Of a stretch of DNA of 64,000 bases, positions 60,089-64,000 are shown one piece after another. This stretch comes from Aquitalea palustris (GTDB lineage: Bacteria > Pseudomonadota > Gammaproteobacteria > Burkholderiales > Chromobacteriaceae). The translations under genes and the position numbers were made by a program. The notes beneath the pieces are model-generated. The model saw only the letters and a list, made by a program, of their open reading frames with translations, was not told where the DNA came from and did not search any database. The stretch's first letter is position 1, and every line of letters starts with the position of its first letter. The stretch lies in assembly GCF_003693445.1 (NCBI RefSeq), contig NZ_RFAR01000021.1, positions 1 through 64,000 on the forward strand, written 5' to 3'.

Positions 60089-61132
60089 TTAGCGCGCCGC
60101 CCAGGCGTTGAAACGCTGCTCCAGGTTTTCGCCATGATCCACCCAGAAACTGCTGTCAATGGCCACGCCCTGCTTCAGGTTTTGCGGTGCGGTGGGCAGG
60201 TTGGCCAGGATAGCCTTGTCGATCAGCGCTGCCGCCTTGCGGTGGCTTACCCCGTAGCTGATCCCCTTAACGTATTCCGCCTGTGCGCCTGGCTGGCTGA
60301 CAAAGGCCAGGAATTTGTAGGCGGCATCCAGATTGGCGCTACCCTTGGGGATGGTCCAGTAGTCGTAGTCATAGATATTGCCGTTCCACACCATTTGCAG
60401 CTGTTTGCCGCCTTCTTTCTGTGCCGCGCTGATGCGCCCGTTATAGGCGGAGCTCATCACCACATCGCCTGCCGCCAGATACTGTGCCGGCTGGGCGCCG
60501 GCTTCCCACCACTGGATGTAGGGCTTGAGCTGGTCCAGCTTGGCAAAGGCGCGGTTCAGACCAGCCGGGGTATTGAGCAGCTTGTACACATCATGTGGTG
60601 CTACGCCGTCCGCCATCAGCGCGATTTCCAGTGTGTACTTGGCCCCTTTGCGCAGCGCACGCTTGCCGGGATATTTCTTCACATCCCAGAAATCAGCCCA
60701 GGAACGCGGCGCGGTCTTCAGCTTGTCGGCGTTGTAGGCAAGCACCGTACTCCAGGCATAGGCCGCCATGCCACAGCTCTGGGCCGCACCGGGCAGCAGC
60801 TCGGCCGGCTTGATGATGCGGCGATAGTCCAGCTTCTCGAACATGCCCTCATCGCAACCGCGCATCAGGTCGGGCGACTCCACATCCAGCACGTCCCAGC
60901 TCACCCGCTTGCTGTCGACCATGGCCCGCACCCGGGCCATTTCACCGTTGTAGTCTCCGCTTACCACCTTGATGCCGCTGCTAGCGGCAAAGGGCTGGTA
61001 ATAGGCTTTCTGCTGGGCATCCTTGTTGGCCCCGCCAAACGACACTACGGTCAGCTCGGCCGCCGACAGCACCGGGGCCAATAGCAATCCGGCATACAGG
61101 AAAACACTTGGAAAACGCATGGATGAAGGCAT
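60089..61132 (-). CDS. Polyamine-type ABC transporter periplasmic binding protein
   Basis: 347 residues. The signal peptide (RFPSVFLYAGLLLAPVLSAAE) is followed by the PotD/PotF-like LTVVSFGGANKDAQQKAYYQPF, WDVLDVESPDLMRGCDEGMFEKLDY and YDYDYWTIPKGSANLDAAYKFL. It captures spermidine/putrescine or a similar compound for an importer; no permease or ATPase gene is in the window. It lies downstream of a LysR gene on the same strand, 137 bp apart. The start may be MPSSM or the inner MRFPS. Confidence 0.85.
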   Translation of the reverse strand: MPSSMRFPSVFLYAGLLLAPVLSAAELTVVSFGGANKDAQQKAYYQPFAASSGIKVVSGDYNGEMARVRAMVDSKRVSWDVLDVESPDLMRGCDEGMFEKLDYRRIIKPAELLPGAAQSCGMAAYAWSTVLAYNADKLKTAPRSWADFWDVKKYPGKRALRKGAKYTLEIALMADGVAPHDVYKLLNTPAGLNRAFAKLDQLKPYIQWWEAGAQPAQYLAAGDVVMSSAYNGRISAAQKEGGKQLQMVWNGNIYDYDYWTIPKGSANLDAAYKFLAFVSQPGAQAEYVKGISYGVSHRKAAALIDKAILANLPTAPQNLKQGVAIDSSFWVDHGENLEQRFNAWAAR

Positions 61133-61269
61133 GACTATCCCCTTGAAGTTGCACAGCCAGGTGGGCGGCTGTGTGGCTTACTCTAGGGACAAGTCCGGCA
61201 ATAGGTAAAATAGCTTTACCCTGTCAACTGCATCGCTTTTTACGATGCAAGAAAGCGGCGTGGCCTGGC

Positions 61270-62172
61270 TCAGCCCAGTCGGCTGATGCTGCGTTCGCAC
61301 AGGGTGACAAAAGCCTCGGCGCGCCGGGTCAGGCGCAACTCCTGAGGCCAGGCCAGCACGATATTCAAGGCTGGCACCTCCTCCACGATGGGCAGGCACA
61401 CCAGCTGGTCACCGGCATAGCTCTGTGGCGTCTGCGGCCGCAGGTTCAGCAAGGCATAACCATTACCGGCAGCCACCAGCCCGCGTACCAGTTCGAAATT
61501 GACGGTTTTGTGGCGAACCCGCGCCTCCAGCCCCTGCAGGCGGAACACCGACAGGAAATACTCGCGGCTATGTGGCAGGTCGAGCAAGACCATGGGCAAG
61601 GGGGCGAGATCCTGCAGCGACACCGCTACCTGCCCGGCCAGCGGGTGGGCGGCCGGCAGCAGCACATAAGGCAAGACGGTTTGCAATGTCTGGCGATACA
61701 GACTGGGCGCCAGATCCAGGTCGTACAGCAAGGCCAGCTCGGTCTGGCCGCTCAGCAAGGCCTGCTGTAACTGCTCGGTATCCCCTTCGTGCAGCCGCAC
61801 CGAGATGTCCGGATAATCTTCACGCATGGCCGCCAACAGGCGCGGCAGGAAGATCGGCGCAATGGTGGTAAAGCACCCTAGCTCCAGATTGCCCTGCAAG
61901 GACTGGCTGAGCGCACTGGCGTGCTGGCTCAGGTCCTCGGCATGCGCCAGCAGATTGCGCGCCGCCGCGACAAAGCTTTGCCCGGCCGGTGTCAGCGAAA
62001 CGCCCTTGGCATGGTGCCGGATAAAAAACTGCAGGCCAAACTGCGCCTCCAGCTGGGCAATGGCGCTGGAAATGCCTGGCTGCGAGGTGTACAGCGCATT
62101 GGCCGCTGCTGTCACGCTGCCGTGGTCGGCCACCGCCACCAGATACGCCAATTGCCGCAGGGTGTATTGCAT
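61270..62172 (-). CDS. LysR-family transcription regulator
   Basis: 300 residues from ATG 62172. The N-terminal HTH (YTLRQLAYLVAVADHGSVTAAA, ALYTSQPGISSAIAQLEAQFG) and the inducer-binding domain are complete. It is divergent from argE-like (180 bp apart) and directly upstream of the binding-protein gene, so either or both may be its targets. The upstream extension of the frame is AT-rich promoter DNA. Confidence 0.9.
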   Translation of the reverse strand: MQYTLRQLAYLVAVADHGSVTAAANALYTSQPGISSAIAQLEAQFGLQFFIRHHAKGVSLTPAGQSFVAAARNLLAHAEDLSQHASALSQSLQGNLELGCFTTIAPIFLPRLLAAMREDYPDISVRLHEGDTEQLQQALLSGQTELALLYDLDLAPSLYRQTLQTVLPYVLLPAAHPLAGQVAVSLQDLAPLPMVLLDLPHSREYFLSVFRLQGLEARVRHKTVNFELVRGLVAAGNGYALLNLRPQTPQSYAGDQLVCLPIVEEVPALNIVLAWPQELRLTRRAEAFVTLCERSISRLG

Positions 62173-62352
62173 AATATTTATCGATCCAGTTGGAAAAATA
62201 ATCATATTTTCAGTATTTACTGTGAGCACCTACACTCGCCTTGTCAACCAGACTGCCAAACCCCGGCACCACAGCCAGATGCTAGACTGGCACCCGGCAA
62301 CAAGACACTGGCAGTCTCCGGCATCTCCCTGGCCGCTACGGAAAGAACTTCA

Positions 62353-63510
62353 ATGGAATCCCTCACCCTGCTGAACACCCTGGTCGGTTTCGATACCACC
62401 AGCCGGCTGAGCAATCTGCAGCTGATCCGCTTCGTCAAAAACTATCTGGCCGGCTTTGGCGTGAGCAGCCAGATCGTGGAAAACGAAGATGGCAGCAAGG
62501 CCAATCTCTACGCCACCATCGGCCCCACCGACCGCCCTGGCGTGATGCTGGCCGGTCATACCGATGTGGTGCCAGTAGATGGCCAGCACTGGCACAGCAA
62601 TCCCTTCCAGCTCGATGTGCGCGATGGCCGCGCCTATGGCCGCGGCAGCGCCGACATGAAAGGCTTTATCGCCAGCGTACTGGCGCAGGTGCCACAGCTG
62701 GCACGCAGCCAGCTGCACACACCACTGCACCTGGCCTTTACCTATGACGAGGAAATCGGCTGCATCGGTGTGCGCCGCCTGCTGGAAGTACTGGGCGGCC
62801 TGCCGGTCTTGCCGGCCATGGGCATTATCGGCGAACCCACCCGCATGCAGCTGGTGGCCGAGCACAAGGGCAAGACGGCCTGGCGGGTTACCGCACATGG
62901 CCACGAGGGTCACTCCAGCAATCCAGAAGCCGGTGTCAATGCGGTGGAGTACGCGGCCGAACTGGTCAGTTTCATCCGTAGCCTGGCACGCCAGCGCCGC
63001 CAGCACGGGCCGTTCGACCCCCTGTACGAAGTGCCCTACAGCACCTTGCATGTCGGCACCATGCAGGGCGGCACCGCGCTCAACATCATCCCCGCCAGCT
63101 GCCATTTCGACTTTGAAATCCGCCATCTGCCAGCCGACGATCCGCAACCGCTGCTGGATGCCATCCGCCAGCACGCCACCCAGGTATTGCAGCCGGAAAT
63201 GCAGGCCGTGGATGCCGACTGTGGCTTCAGCTTCAGCGAAAAAACCAGCTACCCCGGCCTGCTCACACCGCCAGACGCCGAAGTGGTGCGCTTTATGCAA
63301 GGCTTGCTGCAAGACAGCAATCCGCCACGCAAGATAGCCTTTGGCACCGAGGCCGGCTTGTTCAGCGAACGCTGCGGCATCCCCACCGTGGTGTGCGGCC
63401 CCGGCGACATTGCCCAAGCGCATCAGCCGGACGAATGGTTGGCGCTGGAGCAACTGGCCGCCTGCGATGCCTTCCTGGGCCGGCTAGTGGCGCAACTCAG
63501 CGCAGGCTGA
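62353..63510 (+). CDS. argE: Acetylornithine deacetylase-like M20 peptidase
   Basis: 385 residues. The zinc-site motifs are present: GHTDVVPVDG, YGRGSADMKGF, TYDEEIGCIG, GIIGEPTRMQ and the C-terminal FGTEAGLFSERCGIPTVVCGPG. This matches ArgE, which removes the acetyl group from N-acetylornithine in arginine synthesis. Related M20 enzymes (N-acyl amino acid deacylases) cannot be fully excluded. It is divergent from the LysR gene. Confidence 0.88.
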   Translation: MESLTLLNTLVGFDTTSRLSNLQLIRFVKNYLAGFGVSSQIVENEDGSKANLYATIGPTDRPGVMLAGHTDVVPVDGQHWHSNPFQLDVRDGRAYGRGSADMKGFIASVLAQVPQLARSQLHTPLHLAFTYDEEIGCIGVRRLLEVLGGLPVLPAMGIIGEPTRMQLVAEHKGKTAWRVTAHGHEGHSSNPEAGVNAVEYAAELVSFIRSLARQRRQHGPFDPLYEVPYSTLHVGTMQGGTALNIIPASCHFDFEIRHLPADDPQPLLDAIRQHATQVLQPEMQAVDADCGFSFSEKTSYPGLLTPPDAEVVRFMQGLLQDSNPPRKIAFGTEAGLFSERCGIPTVVCGPGDIAQAHQPDEWLALEQLAACDAFLGRLVAQLSAG

Positions 63511-63624
63511 GTCCACACCATCACCTCACCCCCAGGCCCGGCCTGGCTGCTTGGCGCAAGGAAGCCGGGCCGACTTCGCCAAGGAATGCTATCCTCCTGC
63601 TGCACAAGCAGACAGGAAGCCACC

Positions 63625-63963
63625 ATGGCCTATCACAGCGCATTCACTCCGCAAGACCAGGAAGCCAGCGCCGAACAGCTGGCCAGCCAGCGTGGCTGGC
63701 TATTGCTGGAATTCGGTGCGCCCTGGTGTGGCCACTGCCAGGCGGCACAGCCGCTGCTGGCCGCTGCCATGCAAGCCCGGCCGGACCTCGCCCACCTCAA
63801 GATTGAAGACGGCAAAGGCCGCCGACTGGGCCGCTCCTTTGCCGTCAAACTGTGGCCAACGCTCATCCTGCTGCACGACGGGCAGGAAGTCGGCCGGCTG
63901 GTACGGCCCGACAATACCGCCGCCATTAGCCAGTTGCTGGACCAGGCCGCAGCAAACAGCTAA
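63625..63963 (+). CDS. Thioredoxin-family protein
   Basis: 112 residues from ATG 63625 (CAGGAAGCCACC upstream). The active site is FGAPWCGHCQ (CGHC rather than the classical CGPC) with the cis-proline in KLWPTLIL. No signal peptide, so cytoplasmic. CGHC is more typical of oxidising or disulfide-isomerase-like members. The gene is complete. Confidence 0.85.
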   Translation: MAYHSAFTPQDQEASAEQLASQRGWLLLEFGAPWCGHCQAAQPLLAAAMQARPDLAHLKIEDGKGRRLGRSFAVKLWPTLILLHDGQEVGRLVRPDNTAAISQLLDQAAANS

Positions 63964-64000
63964 AGCACTATATTGATGATTTCGCCCCTGCCGCGCTTGC

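Overview
The window comes from a GC-rich betaproteobacterium of the order Neisseriales, most likely Chromobacteriaceae. The tmRNA at 45678-46043 encodes the tag ANDETYALAA, which I associate with Neisseriales. The flanking chromosome is GC-rich with long clean reading frames and two flagellar cap genes. I cannot name the genus from sequence alone.

Layout. (1) 1-2.75 kb: an AT-rich membrane-protein gene, then about 1.4 kb of decayed or non-coding DNA. (2) About 2.8-41.8 kb: a nearly complete Mu-like transposable prophage. It has a divergent repressor/Ner switch, an early operon (DDE transposase A, ATPase B, several HTH proteins, HU-like protein, GemA-like, Mor-like activator), lysis genes with an embedded Rz1, terminase/portal/head genes, a contractile tail with a -1 frameshift in the tail chaperone gene, baseplate, fibre/adhesin genes, and an overlapping Com-like/DNA adenine methylase pair at the right end. 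(3) 41.9-44.8 kb: a 958-residue minus-strand gene joining a protein-kinase/APH-like domain to a Tpt1/KptA RNA 2'-phosphotransferase domain. (4) 44.9-46.05 kb: two tandem IS21-like ends, a truncated tyrosine integrase and ssrA, i.e. the remains of an island integrated at the tmRNA 3' end. (5) 46.1-64 kb: ordinary chromosome (EamA and LysE exporters, umuDC, MATE pump, yjdM, ZntB-like transporter, puuB, two fliD paralogues, a manganese-riboswitch-controlled GDT1 transporter, a polyamine-type binding protein, a LysR regulator, argE, a thioredoxin).

The most interesting feature is the cargo. AT-rich gene sets unlike the phage backbone lie at transcription-unit borders: an OLD-like AAA ATPase with a Toprim-like partner (11.0-13.7 kb), a ParA-type ATPase with a HEPN RNase-like protein (22.3-24.0 kb), and a small ORF with a YfbU-family gene (35.7-36.65 kb). 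Each set lies immediately upstream of a copy of one motif, CCCACTGAACCC(C/T)(T/C)TCA, which precedes the lysis block, the protease (gene I) block and the gp46 baseplate block. This resembles Mu's separate late promoters, and suggests the prophage keeps exchangeable, probably anti-phage, cassettes in front of late promoters. A further reverse-strand gene lies between the two terminase genes.

No CRISPR array or tRNA gene was seen. The exact ends of the prophage could not be fixed.
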